Positions 1 to 10,128 of a stretch of 64,000 nt of DNA are shown here, one piece after another. The stretch is from Candidatus Melainabacteria bacterium. Its GTDB lineage: Bacteria; Cyanobacteriota; Vampirovibrionia; Obscuribacterales; Obscuribacteraceae. The stretch covers positions 1,302,001 through 1,366,000 of the forward strand of contig CP064963.1 in assembly GCA_016699165.1 (NCBI GenBank), given 5' to 3'. The notes under the pieces are model-generated. The model saw only the letters and a program-made list of their open reading frames with translations, made no database searches and was not told where the DNA came from. The stretch's first letter is position 1. The number at the start of each line of letters is the position of its first letter. The translations under genes and the position numbers were made by a program.

Positions 1-3000
1 TCCGATTCAGAAATTCCAAGAAACCTAAACGAAGCTCAAAAAGCGGCGTTTACCGATCTGGTCAACAGCATCGAAAACCGCCAATTTAATTCTCCCCAAG
101 AATTGTCTGAAGCAGTTAGAAAGGCTATGACTGACAATGGCATGTCTGTGATCAAACAAAACGAGTTTGTTCAAGGTCTTGACAAAGCCATCAAAGAATC
201 TCTGGGACCTGAATTTTCAATTCATCGAAACAGGAATGACGGTTCAATCTCTATTCGTGCAGATGTTGGCAAAGGAGAATTTGTCCAACTTCCACGAGAA
301 ATGAAATTCGACAATGCTCGCGACTATATTAAAGACATCACAGATATAAGAGCTGGCACTGATACCAATTCGCGAAATCTTTTAGGTGATCCCACAAGTC
401 CAGATAGTCTGGGCAACAGAATTGCTCGCAATTTCGAGAGCATGCCGGCCGATCAAAGAGACAATTATTTGATGGGCATTAATAACGCCTTGAGATCTGC
501 CGGTGATGGCAGACAACTACAGGTCAACGCTCAAGGAAAATTAGAATTAAAATCAGCAAGCGCAACAGAACAGACAGCTGTTTATGGTGAGCGAACTGAA
601 GATTCGACCGGTGTTCCAGATGTAATCAAAGACGCCAAAGCTCGTGCAGAATTTCCGGCACTTAGCGACAGACTTTTAAATGCAACTGGCGAAAATAGAG
701 AACAAGTCATAAGTGACATAGACCAGGCCACGAGAAATCTTCCAAAATCTGAGCGCGCGGCTTTCATTCAAGCACTAAATCAGCAGATGAAAGATTCCGG
801 AGTTGACTTCAAAATTCGCGATACCGGATCTGGTGCAAATGCAAAACTTGAAATAAATCAAGTTTTGAAATTACCTGTTATGAATTTAAACGACCTTTCT
901 GCTATGCCAGATCGCGAAGTTACAGTTCCAAAGAGTATCGAAGGCGATCCAGCCAAAGTTCAAGAATTCAGGGAGATGATGACCGCCCTGGCAAATTCCG
1001 GATTGAGTCCAACAACGTTAGAAACTTTGCGTGGAAAAATCGATCCGAAGGCTTCGCCCGATTATCTTGAGCACATTAACAGTTTCTTGCAACAAAGTGA
1101 CACCACTCGCAATCTACAATTCGCCAAAGGTCCAGATGGTATCGAATTAAGAGTCAAATCAGATGGTGCAGGTAGAGAGCGCTTTGACAGAGTTCCACCA
1201 GGTCTTACCGACCAACAAATAAAAGACTTTGGAAATGCAATGCAATTGCTTGGCAATCGCAGCAGCGAATTTAATCCCCAAAAAGCACTGGCTGGTGCTG
1301 ACGGTCCGGGAGCTGCTCTTGCTCGAATTTATGATAGCCTTCCAGAATCAGCTCGCGCTCCATTTCTGAAAGCAGCCAACGAAGCTATTGCAAAAACGTA
1401 TGGAAGTGGAAATACTCTCAAAGCACCAGAAACGGGTAAAGGTCTCGAATTACATAAAGGCTCTACAAGACTTGATTCGTACAGTGCTGATTCCGGTTAT
1501 GTCATTCCCAAATTCGATACGGGTGATGGAACTGCAGCTGTAGACGCACTTCGAGCTTTTGCAGCTGAGATAGAAACTGCACAAAATCCAGATGTTCTTT
1601 CACTTAAGATCAATGGTGAAAATGTAAAAATAGATGTTCCTCCTACGCTTCGTGGACCTGAAAATGCAGCTCAAAGAGCGGTGTTTGAGCAACAGGTAAA
1701 AGCAATCGCAGACATGGGACCTCCTGCAGATCCTAAGCTTGCTCTTGCTCAACTTGGTCGCGACATAGCCAAAACCTATGGCACCATGGAAGGTCCAAAG
1801 GCAGCTGAGTATTTAGCAGGAATAAATCAGGCTCTAGGCAAGGCTTTCAAAGAATCATTCTTTTCACCCAGTGGAAACGGAACTGATCTTGACCTCAAAT
1901 ATTACAACAGAGTCGTTGGTGATCTAGGTTGGAGCACGCATCAAACCACATTCAAACCAACCAATGAAAACGAGTTTCGAGTTGGCGACAATCTCATTTC
2001 TCCACCTGAAGCATTGACCACTCCCGAAGCGCGCACCCAATTTGCAAAACAAATTACTGATCTTGCATCTGCAGCAAACGGCGATTTGGCAGCTTTCAAA
2101 GATTTGCTCTCCAAAGGCAGAATTGGCCCTGAACTCACTAAAATCTATGGCAGTCTCACTTCTGATGCGGATAAAGCAAAATTCCTTGAGCAAGTAAATA
2201 AAGCTCTGTCGGATGCTGGCGTCATTTTGGATGTCACTGCAGATAGTACCGGACTTGATTTCAACTCATTTAGAGGATCGTTCGATCGATATACGTTTGG
2301 TGAACTCCCACCAAACCTTCCCGAAAATGAAGCCGCTGATTTCAGACGTTTCAACCAGGCTATCAAAGATGGAAACTTGAGTTCTATCGGTTTTGAATTG
2401 GCAAATAAAATCAATTCGCTGAGTGAGCCAATGCGCACTGCTTATATTGAGAAGCTTAATGAGCAAATACGTCAACAAATGGGTCCAGATCACGGACTGA
2501 GATTCAATACCACAGATAATAAATTAGAACTGGCAAAGGCTTGGGACACCGGGATTGGTGGCGCCCCTGTGCAACAGTTCGAAACCGGACAGCTTGGAAA
2601 AGATATCGAACGCCTGAAAAAAGACTTCAATATCGATTTGCCTAGCACCTCCGATTCAAGACGTGAAGCATCAAAAATTATCCAAGCTCTAGATGCGCTA
2701 AAAGCAGCGGGAACTGATTCTGCAAGCAGAGTCGAGGCTGTGACCAACGCGCTTAAAGCCTTAAATGGTGTTCGTTTGGATGATGCCACCCGCAGAGCTA
2801 TTGAATCTTCTACGCCAGGTTTGACGCTAGGCGAGAATTCGATAAAGCTTGGAGATACCGATCTTCAATTGAAGAGACTAGGAAGTACCGACTATATTCT
2901 GCCTGGTGCTCTGAATCCGACAGACATCAACAATCTGGAACGCGTATTTAGAAGCCTGAACGTGGCAGGAGGTTTCAACGAAAATGCTGGCCGCATGGCA

Positions 3001-6000
3001 CAAGAGCTTTTAGCTAAACTTCCGGATGGTCCATCACGAACCAAACTTATCGAGGCTATCAATCAGGCTCTTGCATCTACCAATAAGACCGGTCAGAAAT
3101 TAAACCTGATTGAAACTGCAGATGGTCCTCGAATTGAAATGATCGACAATCTAGGCCGACAAGTCTTATATGATGGTTTAGGTAAAGTCGCAGCTTTCGA
3201 TCAACAATTCAAAAATCTAATCGACAGCAACAACTCAGTAGCTCTTCAAAAACTCTTCGAATCAAAACCAGAAGAATTCAAAGCTATGATAAGCGGCTTG
3301 ATTAGTCAGGCTGCAAGCGCAGGTCCCGAATCTCTACAAGCCAAGGCGCAACTGGAAAAATTGGCAGGAATTGCTGACGTCGACGGTGCAAATCCTGTTC
3401 GTGAAAATCTTTTGAGTGCTATAAAAGACAGCACATTGCCAAATATGGCCGACCTGGCACGCGATATTAAGCTGGCTCCTGAAGTTCAAGCTGAATTGCA
3501 GCGCAGAGAACTTTTAAATACTTTCCATGTGTCACCAGAAAAAGCTGATGCTTTCATGACTGCATTTAACGCACTAAAAACTGGTTTAGAATCGCCGGAT
3601 AAAGCAACACGAGAAGCAGCACTCAAAGCCTTTTTGAGCAGTGCTCAAGTTGCAGGCGCAACCAATGGCGATATGAAAGCTATGGTGGCAACACTAAATA
3701 CGGTGAAGTCACAGCTTGGCGAGAAAGGCTTACAGTATGCATTTTCAGCAGATGAATCTGGTTCAACTTTATCAGTAGAGTCTCCCGGCATCGAAAAAGT
3801 CGCAGTCAATTATCCCGAAATGCGTCGAGCAGAACTCAATCAGGACGTGCTTCGTGTGATGGTAAACGGCAGAGAAAAGGAGATCGCTTTCTCTAGAGAA
3901 TTACCTGCAACTGTCAAACCCTTGCTAGAAAAATTAGCGACTGCTACTCCAGAAAATTCTCTGGCAATTTTGCAAGAAGTAGCTGATGCGTATAAATCAA
4001 TGCCCGAAAATCAACGAGCCCTTTTCGTTGAAGCACTCAACAATGCAAATAGATTATCTCCTGACCTTGCCACCAGATTCGAAGCTGGAGGCGAAGAGCT
4101 AAGAGTTGCACGTCTTGGAGGCGCGGTTGAAAGAACTGCTTCACTCACGGATGCAATAATATCGCCCGCGATTGCAGCGGACAATTCTGTAGTTAATGTC
4201 AATCGAGCCATAGCCGAAGCCAAGTTACGTGAAGCTGGAATTCCAAACGACAAACAAGTAGAAATATTGAAGCAGCTCGATGGCTTGGGCTCGGGCGATC
4301 CCGCAGTCAGACAAGAAGCATATAGAGAATTGCTCAAACAGCTTGCCTACGCCAAAATAGATCCAAGCCAGTTCCCCAAAATTGCAGAAGCATTCGGCAA
4401 TCCAAGGCTTACTTATAATCCTGAAACAAAGACGCTGCAATACGACGCACCGCCAGTGCAAAATTTGCGTCACGTTTTGAGCACACCTTTCGCCGGCATG
4501 GGTATTGTGAGGTCATTCCTTGTACCTGCAGCTCTCGATCCCAAATTGGTCATTAGCATGCAAAATGCTTTTGCAGGATTGTCTGGCGATCAAGGAAATA
4601 TCTACAACAATATGCAGCCTATGCAGGACGCATTGCGCACCCTTAACGCCACTGACAGAGAGCTTCTTATAAAAGAAATAAACAGGTCACTGGAGTTCAG
4701 CAAACCAATGTTCGGCTCTCCCTTCAGAGTTGCAATCGATTCCAGTAACATTTTCAAAATTGAAAATCCCAGCATGTTTCGTACAGATCCTGTCGTACGT
4801 GAGCTAGGACCACCTGTAGATTATAGAGCTCCGGTAGAAATTCTGCCTGCTCCAGACACAACAGCTGTTAAGCGTACAGAACTCGAAAGAATGGGACTAA
4901 CTGGTCTTGAGCCAGCTAAAGTTGTACCTGTGCATACTGCAATCCAGGCTTACAAAGACGCCTTGCGCACCAATGGCGATATCATCGGAGCTTACAAGGC
5001 TCTCAAAGGTCAGTTGTCCGATGCGCAAATTGCCGCTCTTGTACCGCACCTAAACAGAGACAGAGGCGATGGAGTAGTAAAACTCGCAACAGATGGAAAG
5101 TCGTTAGAAATTAAATTTGGCGATAAAACTTTATCATTACCAGATGGTATGACAGGTGCTCAGATAGCCGAACTGAGCACACTGGTCACAAGCATGCGTG
5201 CAGCTACAAAAGACAACGTAGGTCCATTGCCCGCACAAATAAAACAGTTCCTCGATAAATTCCCAGAAGCGATGGCTCGCACTCTGGTAGATAAGATCAA
5301 TGCCACCACTATTGATGGCGGTGTGAAACTTGTCTTAAATGGCAAACAATTAGAAGTGAAACTTGGAACAGAGCGAGTCGGTCCGATATTAGAATTGGTT
5401 CAACCTGCCCCAACATCCGGTGATCTCATTCAGAAGATTGCGGATCTTGCAGCGCTTGGTATAAAAGATGTTCCTATAGCTAAAGTCGATCAAGTCTTAC
5501 GCGCTGTTCTTAAACTCAAGCTCGACCTCGCCAATCCCCAAGCTGATATTGGTCAGTCGTTAAGAATTCTCAAATCGCTTGGTTTGAACGAACAGCAAAT
5601 GAAAGACGCTGCAACCGCGGTGAATGCAGGTCTGGGCGACAATGCCATCAAAGTCTCTCCCGATGGAAAATTGATTCTAAAAGTCGGTGATAAGACCGTC
5701 ACATTGCCAGATGCATTGTCACCAGCGCTTTTGCAACAGTTGCAAAAATTAGCGACTGAGCTTCCAACTGCGACCAAAGCTCAAGCTGAAAAAATGGCGC
5801 AGCGATTAAAACCGATCTTAGATACTTTGCCAGCCGAAGCTCGCACACAGCTTCTTACTCAACTAAATACTCTGGCACCAATTGATGAAAGAAGCTCTCC
5901 GCCCCAGAACAAAGGCGTCAAGTTCACTATCGATAATGGCAAGCTTAAAGTCGAATTCGAAAATGCAGCCATTGGTCAACCTACCGACCTGGCTCAGCCT

Positions 6001-9000
6001 CCGACAGATCAACCTGCATTGCCAGGCGATCAAAATCTTACTCCCAAAGAAGCGCAACTAGTAGAACAATACCGCAAACTAATTGACGGTCCTCCTCCAC
6101 TATCTCCGCCACGCGGCGGCAGCTTCCACCATGCTTTGGTGGCACGCGCTAAACAAATGGGTCTTACCTTCCCACCGGGAATGCTCAGAGCACTTGCGGT
6201 TACACTGAGAGACAACGCTTTCGCCGCTTCAGGTCGCAAAGAATTGCACATGTCGGACAAAGCAACAATAACTGATGCTAAGCTTGTCGAACTGTTGAGA
6301 ACATTTCCACCTCCAGGCGAAGTTAGGCCTGCTGCTGCCACTGACGCACCGCTTGGCACTATTCCGGAAACTATTAAAGATGAAGCTGGCTTCAAAGCAT
6401 GGCTTGCAAGTGCCCCTGGTGCTATTAGCGTGCGTGATGCTCTGGCATCGAACAATCCTCAAGATCGGCTCAATCTTGCAAGGAACCTTGCTCGAATAGG
6501 TCTTAACGAATTCACTGTGGGCGATAAGAAATTTAAAATTGATGCTGCAGCCGATGGCAAAGTAACTCTCACCCTCGCTGGAACTCCTGACAAACCTGTT
6601 GCTCGAGGGACTTTTGCCGGCAATACATTCACCAATGACGCCACCATAACTCCCGGCGATAGTTTGAATGGAATCAATTTCAAAGACGTTAAAATTACAA
6701 TAGCGGGAGCGGAAGTCGCCAAACGTCCTGATGCCACTGTTGCCGCAACATCAGCAGAGTCTACCGCTGCCATCAACGCTGGTGCGGACTTGTTTATTAA
6801 TCCAAAGTTTGATCCAGCCAATCCTGGTGAGATTCCTACAAAATTGGGTGCGATTTTGAGCACATTGCCTGTCGGTGAACGTGCAAATGCAGCCGCACAA
6901 ATTAGAGAAAAGCTTAAAGCATTAGCCACTTCTACCAATAATCCTGAACTAGGCAAAATCATAATCAGCATTGATCCAAAGACCAACATGCTTTCTTTAA
7001 CCAGAGCTGTTGAAAGAATCGCCCCCCACGGGGGAGGCAGAACAACAGAATTTAAGCTCATCGGTCAACCAGTTCAGTTAACCGACAAAGCAGCAACTGT
7101 CGCTGCTGCCGCAACTCCAATCGACCGAGCTGCGATGGAACGAGATCTAACCAAGTATGGCATTCCTATAGATGCCAATTCCGAAAAAGCGTACCGCGCC
7201 ATTCTTGCTCTCAAATCTTCGCTAACACCAACTGGTACTGACGTTTCAACAGCTCTCAAGGGGCTTAAGGCTCTCAATCTCAGCGCTGAGCAAATGACAA
7301 AGATTGCAACTGACATAAATGCTGGAAGAGATGGAAAACCACTTAGACTTTCTCCAGACGGGTCAGCTCTGGTTATTCGATTGGCGGCAGGAAAGGAAAT
7401 TACTTTACCTCCAGCTTTCAACGATGTTCAATTGGCTAATCTGACCAAATTAGCTGGCGATATACAAACCGCTAAGACTGACAATGTGCAACCACTGAGG
7501 GATCAATTCAAGGCACTAATTGAGCAAGTTCCATTGCAAGCAAGAAAAGCATTGGCAGACCAACTCAATGCCTTAACTGCAGCAGAAGGTATAAAGTTTG
7601 TAGTGAACCCAGAAGGTACAAAACTGCAAGCTATGTTTAACCAAGCAGCAGTTGGTGACGCCATCACCCTTGGTGCACCACCAGTTGAACAACCAACAGC
7701 AGCAACAGTGACAATGCCAGAAATGAATGAAGCACAAAGAGCTCAGCTTGAGTTGCTCAGAAAACTCACTGCAAGCGGTCCTTTAAGTCCACCGCGTGGA
7801 GGAAGCTTTTATCAGGCTATACAACAAAGAGCGAAAGCAATGGGCTTGAATCTATCTCACGAGCAGATTCTTCCACTTGCACGAATGCTCAATAAACAGT
7901 TCATGGTCAATGGTTCGGTTAAATCGAAAGATAGTACCGTAGCGCTCACAGGCGATGCAAACGGAGATGCAAGATTAGCCCGAGTAGTGCTTGGAGAAAA
8001 AGTTCCGCTTATTGGTGCTCCTACTGACGTTCCTGGAAGCAGAACAGAGTTGCCCGCCAACGCTTCGCCTGAGCAGGTTAAGGCATGGCTCAGAACCGAT
8101 GCAGGCGCTACCACCATTCGAAAAGCTTTTGCTTCAGCCAATCCTCAAGAAAGTCTCAAAATGGCAAGGATACTTTCCCAGGCTGGCATTGATAAATTTA
8201 CAGCTAAAAGCCCGACTGGTCAGGAAGTAACGTTTACAATAAAGCAAGAAAAAGCTGGTAATCGAACTACAGTTACAATAGGTACTATGGATGGTACCAC
8301 CGATAAACCTATCCTTCGCGGTACTTTTGCACCAAAAGGAGCATTCACTCTAGATCAAATGGTTTTAGCTCAAACATTTCGAGCTTGGAATGCATATGAC
8401 TGGAATAAAACTCCTATCAAAATGGACGGCGTTGACATAAAACAAGCGCCAGAATCTACAACTGTGGCTCCGGCACGGGAAGTGACGCCAGTAGAAGCAA
8501 AAGCTTATCTAACTCAGCTTGGAATTACCGAAGCGGATGACGCTAAAGCAGTTGCTTTACGCAACCAAATTGAAACTGCAAAACAAGATATTAAAACGGG
8601 CAAAGTAGATTCTGTTCGAGATTTGTTGAAAGAATTGCAACGCAACCCGCAACCTCCAGGTAGAACAGTTACGGCCGAAGGGTTGACTGAAATAGTTAAA
8701 CAAATGAATACACTTGCAGGCACTACAGTTGGTGCTCTGCGCATAAACCCAGCCGACCGCAGTTTACAGCTCAGAGTGGGGACTGGTAACACGGAAGCAG
8801 ATTTCAAAAGCTTCGGCAACAACTTAAGTAATGAAGTCGTTCAAAATATCGCCACCTTGGCAAAGACAAATCCAGAGCTTGCTAAATTCAAGTTAGATCT
8901 GGTAAATCTACCTGAAAATGCGGAACGCACTGCCAAGGTGAAAGCACTTCTGGATCAGTTCAATATGGATCCTGTCAAAATGAATTTGGCACTGATCGAA

Positions 9001-10128
9001 ACTATGAAGGCTCTCAGACCAGCCAACATGAGCATGTCCGACTTTGCCAAACAGTACGGCGACAAGCTTCTTTCCGGCAAGGGCAGTAAGTTTTATTACC
9101 ATGAGTCAACCAACGATTTTAGAGTAGTAATGCGAAATGATTCTGGTGGCAAAGTGGGCGATTTTGATATTGGCGCAAGCAATTTAACGACCACCGATAA
9201 CACTGCACCTTTAATCAATCGAGAAGTTCTAGCACGTACACTTGATTCTCTTAATATTCCAAAAGATGTACAAGCAAATATTTATAACAAAATGGATGCC
9301 TTAAGAAACGCTACGGACGAGGCTTCAAGGTTGGCGGCTTACAAGGCTTTATTGACTAACCTTAAATATGCCGGAGTGAATCCTGATAAATTCACGGACA
9401 TTGCAGGTGCATTCAACAATCAAAATGTGCTCAGATTTAATGACGCGACTAAAACTCTGATGATGCCAGGAAATCCCGATATCAATCTGAGACATGTCAA
9501 AGCAGGTAATGGCTATACAGTCGACTTCTTTGCTCCCGGCAAATTGACAGAAGCTCAGTCTGAAGATTTTGCCAAATACATGAGGGCCGTTAGAAACGGA
9601 GATATCAAAACTACATTGCCCCAAATGGTTGAACAGCTTAAATTATTGTCTGAATCCGATAGAAAAATGTACGTAGGGGAAATAAATAGAGCTCTTGTCG
9701 CAAATTCTGGAAACAGAGCTTTTCTCATGGGACTAGATGGCACAAAACTGAAAGTCACCAATCCCGGTACGTTCTGGGGCTCCAGCCCAATTGAATATGC
9801 ACTTGGTGATGCTGTCGCAGCGACCTCAACTGCTCCAGACGTTCCTCTAGATACAGTGGAAAGACGAAATACTGCGTTAACCGGAATGTCTGAAATTGAG
9901 CAAAAAGCTGTTACTGATGGTGTCGCACTCTTCAAACTGTTCAATCCAGCAAATGCTGAAGCTACAGTTACACAGATGAGAGCACTACTTGATGCTGTTC
10001 CAGCAAATCGAAGAAAAGATGTACTTGCAGAAATCAGAAGACTTTCTGCAGCTAATAGTGCTTTGAACAATGTGACTTTCATGATTGCTCGTGATGGAAC
10101 TCGTTTCTCCCTTGGAAGGGCTGCATGA
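1..10128 (+). CDS. Giant cysteine-free helical-repeat protein, 5' end outside window
   Basis: Function unknown. The frame is open back to base 1, so the TTG at 103 is not the true start and the protein has at least 3375 residues. I see no cysteine in it by eye, no signal peptide (the N-terminus is missing) and no clear membrane segment. About 15 copies of a short helical motif recur every 100-200 residues, with the core L-x-x-hP-x-x-x-R-x-x-h-h-x-x-IN-x-Ah; examples lie near 421-510, 1744-1855, 2128-2220, 2390-2480, 2995-3080, 4630-4700, 5815-5880 and 9640-9710. Each is usually followed by a short beta-like stretch of the type DGKLxLK. Long internal duplications are listed separately. The motif GPLSPPRGGSF occurs twice, near 6085 and 7777. 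The stop overlaps the next start as ATGA. RTX nonapeptides and LPxTG motifs were not found. The module architecture suggests a very large elongated scaffold or exported protein, which is inference only. Confidence 0.9.
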   Translation, partial: SDSEIPRNLNEAQKAAFTDLVNSIENRQFNSPQELSEAVRKAMTDNGMSVIKQNEFVQGLDKAIKESLGPEFSIHRNRNDGSISIRADVGKGEFVQLPREMKFDNARDYIKDITDIRAGTDTNSRNLLGDPTSPDSLGNRIARNFESMPADQRDNYLMGINNALRSAGDGRQLQVNAQGKLELKSASATEQTAVYGERTEDSTGVPDVIKDAKARAEFPALSDRLLNATGENREQVISDIDQATRNLPKSERAAFIQALNQQMKDSGVDFKIRDTGSGANAKLEINQVLKLPVMNLNDLSAMPDREVTVPKSIEGDPAKVQEFREMMTALANSGLSPTTLETLRGKIDPKASPDYLEHINSFLQQSDTTRNLQFAKGPDGIELRVKSDGAGRERFDRVPPGLTDQQIKDFGNAMQLLGNRSSEFNPQKALAGADGPGAALARIYDSLPESARAPFLKAANEAIAKTYGSGNTLKAPETGKGLELHKGSTRLDSYSADSGYVIPKFDTGDGTAAVDALRAFAAEIETAQNPDVLSLKINGENVKIDVPPTLRGPENAAQRAVFEQQVKAIADMGPPADPKLALAQLGRDIAKTYGTMEGPKAAEYLAGINQALGKAFKESFFSPSGNGTDLDLKYYNRVVGDLGWSTHQTTFKPTNENEFRVGDNLISPPEALTTPEARTQFAKQITDLASAANGDLAAFKDLLSKGRIGPELTKIYGSLTSDADKAKFLEQVNKALSDAGVILDVTADSTGLDFNSFRGSFDRYTFGELPPNLPENEAADFRRFNQAIKDGNLSSIGFELANKINSLSEPMRTAYIEKLNEQIRQQMGPDHGLRFNTTDNKLELAKAWDTGIGGAPVQQFETGQLGKDIERLKKDFNIDLPSTSDSRREASKIIQALDALKAAGTDSASRVEAVTNALKALNGVRLDDATRRAIESSTPGLTLGENSIKLGDTDLQLKRLGSTDYILPGALNPTDINNLERVFRSLNVAGGFNENAGRMAQELLAKLPDGPSRTKLIEAINQALASTNKTGQKLNLIETADGPRIEMIDNLGRQVLYDGLGKVAAFDQQFKNLIDSNNSVALQKLFESKPEEFKAMISGLISQAASAGPESLQAKAQLEKLAGIADVDGANPVRENLLSAIKDSTLPNMADLARDIKLAPEVQAELQRRELLNTFHVSPEKADAFMTAFNALKTGLESPDKATREAALKAFLSSAQVAGATNGDMKAMVATLNTVKSQLGEKGLQYAFSADESGSTLSVESPGIEKVAVNYPEMRRAELNQDVLRVMVNGREKEIAFSRELPATVKPLLEKLATATPENSLAILQEVADAYKSMPENQRALFVEALNNANRLSPDLATRFEAGGEELRVARLGGAVERTASLTDAIISPAIAADNSVVNVNRAIAEAKLREAGIPNDKQVEILKQLDGLGSGDPAVRQEAYRELLKQLAYAKIDPSQFPKIAEAFGNPRLTYNPETKTLQYDAPPVQNLRHVLSTPFAGMGIVRSFLVPAALDPKLVISMQNAFAGLSGDQGNIYNNMQPMQDALRTLNATDRELLIKEINRSLEFSKPMFGSPFRVAIDSSNIFKIENPSMFRTDPVVRELGPPVDYRAPVEILPAPDTTAVKRTELERMGLTGLEPAKVVPVHTAIQAYKDALRTNGDIIGAYKALKGQLSDAQIAALVPHLNRDRGDGVVKLATDGKSLEIKFGDKTLSLPDGMTGAQIAELSTLVTSMRAATKDNVGPLPAQIKQFLDKFPEAMARTLVDKINATTIDGGVKLVLNGKQLEVKLGTERVGPILELVQPAPTSGDLIQKIADLAALGIKDVPIAKVDQVLRAVLKLKLDLANPQADIGQSLRILKSLGLNEQQMKDAATAVNAGLGDNAIKVSPDGKLILKVGDKTVTLPDALSPALLQQLQKLATELPTATKAQAEKMAQRLKPILDTLPAEARTQLLTQLNTLAPIDERSSPPQNKGVKFTIDNGKLKVEFENAAIGQPTDLAQPPTDQPALPGDQNLTPKEAQLVEQYRKLIDGPPPLSPPRGGSFHHALVARAKQMGLTFPPGMLRALAVTLRDNAFAASGRKELHMSDKATITDAKLVELLRTFPPPGEVRPAAATDAPLGTIPETIKDEAGFKAWLASAPGAISVRDALASNNPQDRLNLARNLARIGLNEFTVGDKKFKIDAAADGKVTLTLAGTPDKPVARGTFAGNTFTNDATITPGDSLNGINFKDVKITIAGAEVAKRPDATVAATSAESTAAINAGADLFINPKFDPANPGEIPTKLGAILSTLPVGERANAAAQIREKLKALATSTNNPELGKIIISIDPKTNMLSLTRAVERIAPHGGGRTTEFKLIGQPVQLTDKAATVAAAATPIDRAAMERDLTKYGIPIDANSEKAYRAILALKSSLTPTGTDVSTALKGLKALNLSAEQMTKIATDINAGRDGKPLRLSPDGSALVIRLAAGKEITLPPAFNDVQLANLTKLAGDIQTAKTDNVQPLRDQFKALIEQVPLQARKALADQLNALTAAEGIKFVVNPEGTKLQAMFNQAAVGDAITLGAPPVEQPTAATVTMPEMNEAQRAQLELLRKLTASGPLSPPRGGSFYQAIQQRAKAMGLNLSHEQILPLARMLNKQFMVNGSVKSKDSTVALTGDANGDARLARVVLGEKVPLIGAPTDVPGSRTELPANASPEQVKAWLRTDAGATTIRKAFASANPQESLKMARILSQAGIDKFTAKSPTGQEVTFTIKQEKAGNRTTVTIGTMDGTTDKPILRGTFAPKGAFTLDQMVLAQTFRAWNAYDWNKTPIKMDGVDIKQAPESTTVAPAREVTPVEAKAYLTQLGITEADDAKAVALRNQIETAKQDIKTGKVDSVRDLLKELQRNPQPPGRTVTAEGLTEIVKQMNTLAGTTVGALRINPADRSLQLRVGTGNTEADFKSFGNNLSNEVVQNIATLAKTNPELAKFKLDLVNLPENAERTAKVKALLDQFNMDPVKMNLALIETMKALRPANMSMSDFAKQYGDKLLSGKGSKFYYHESTNDFRVVMRNDSGGKVGDFDIGASNLTTTDNTAPLINREVLARTLDSLNIPKDVQANIYNKMDALRNATDEASRLAAYKALLTNLKYAGVNPDKFTDIAGAFNNQNVLRFNDATKTLMMPGNPDINLRHVKAGNGYTVDFFAPGKLTEAQSEDFAKYMRAVRNGDIKTTLPQMVEQLKLLSESDRKMYVGEINRALVANSGNRAFLMGLDGTKLKVTNPGTFWGSSPIEYALGDAVAATSTAPDVPLDTVERRNTALTGMSEIEQKAVTDGVALFKLFNPANAEATVTQMRALLDAVPANRRKDVLAEIRRLSAANSALNNVTFMIARDGTRFSLGRAA
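4197..4830 (+). repeat. Internal repeat X of the giant protein (second copy 9219-9830)
   Basis: The product of 4197-4830 matches that of 9219-9830 in order. Both have a helical stretch ending in YRELLKQLAYAKIDPSQF or YKALLTNLKYAGVNPDKF, then IAEAFGN or IAGAFNN, then a short beta segment closing on NLRHV, then a helical motif with an INR core, and finally an F-x-IENPS or LKVTNPG strand. The two copies flank the longer tandem duplication, so the C-terminal half of the protein reads X, A, B, X'. Boundaries are by eye. Confidence 0.75.
5425..8460 (+). repeat. Tandem duplication of about 440 residues (copies 5425-6735 and 7120-8460)
   Basis: The two halves encode the same succession of segments. 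Each starts with a helical block, followed by LSPDG or VSPDG, a strand ending in TLPDA or TLPPA, an LP/VP-x-x-A-R helical motif, AAIGQ or AAVGD, and the PLSPPRGGSF module with RAKQMGL or RAKAMGL. Each copy then has an NPQ-x-x-L-x-x-AR helix, a beta segment containing TPDKPVARGTF or TDKPILRGTF, and a final strand. A partial third copy of the first half lies at 4885-5380. Divergence is high, so this is an old protein-level duplication and not a recent DNA repeat. Confidence 0.8.

Noticed and set aside
6459..7061. 200-codon antisense frame inside the giant gene, and several similar frames in the 18763-33135 gene
   Set aside because: They mirror the codon usage of the sense genes and have no start signals or domains; the sense frames are continuous over thousands of codons.
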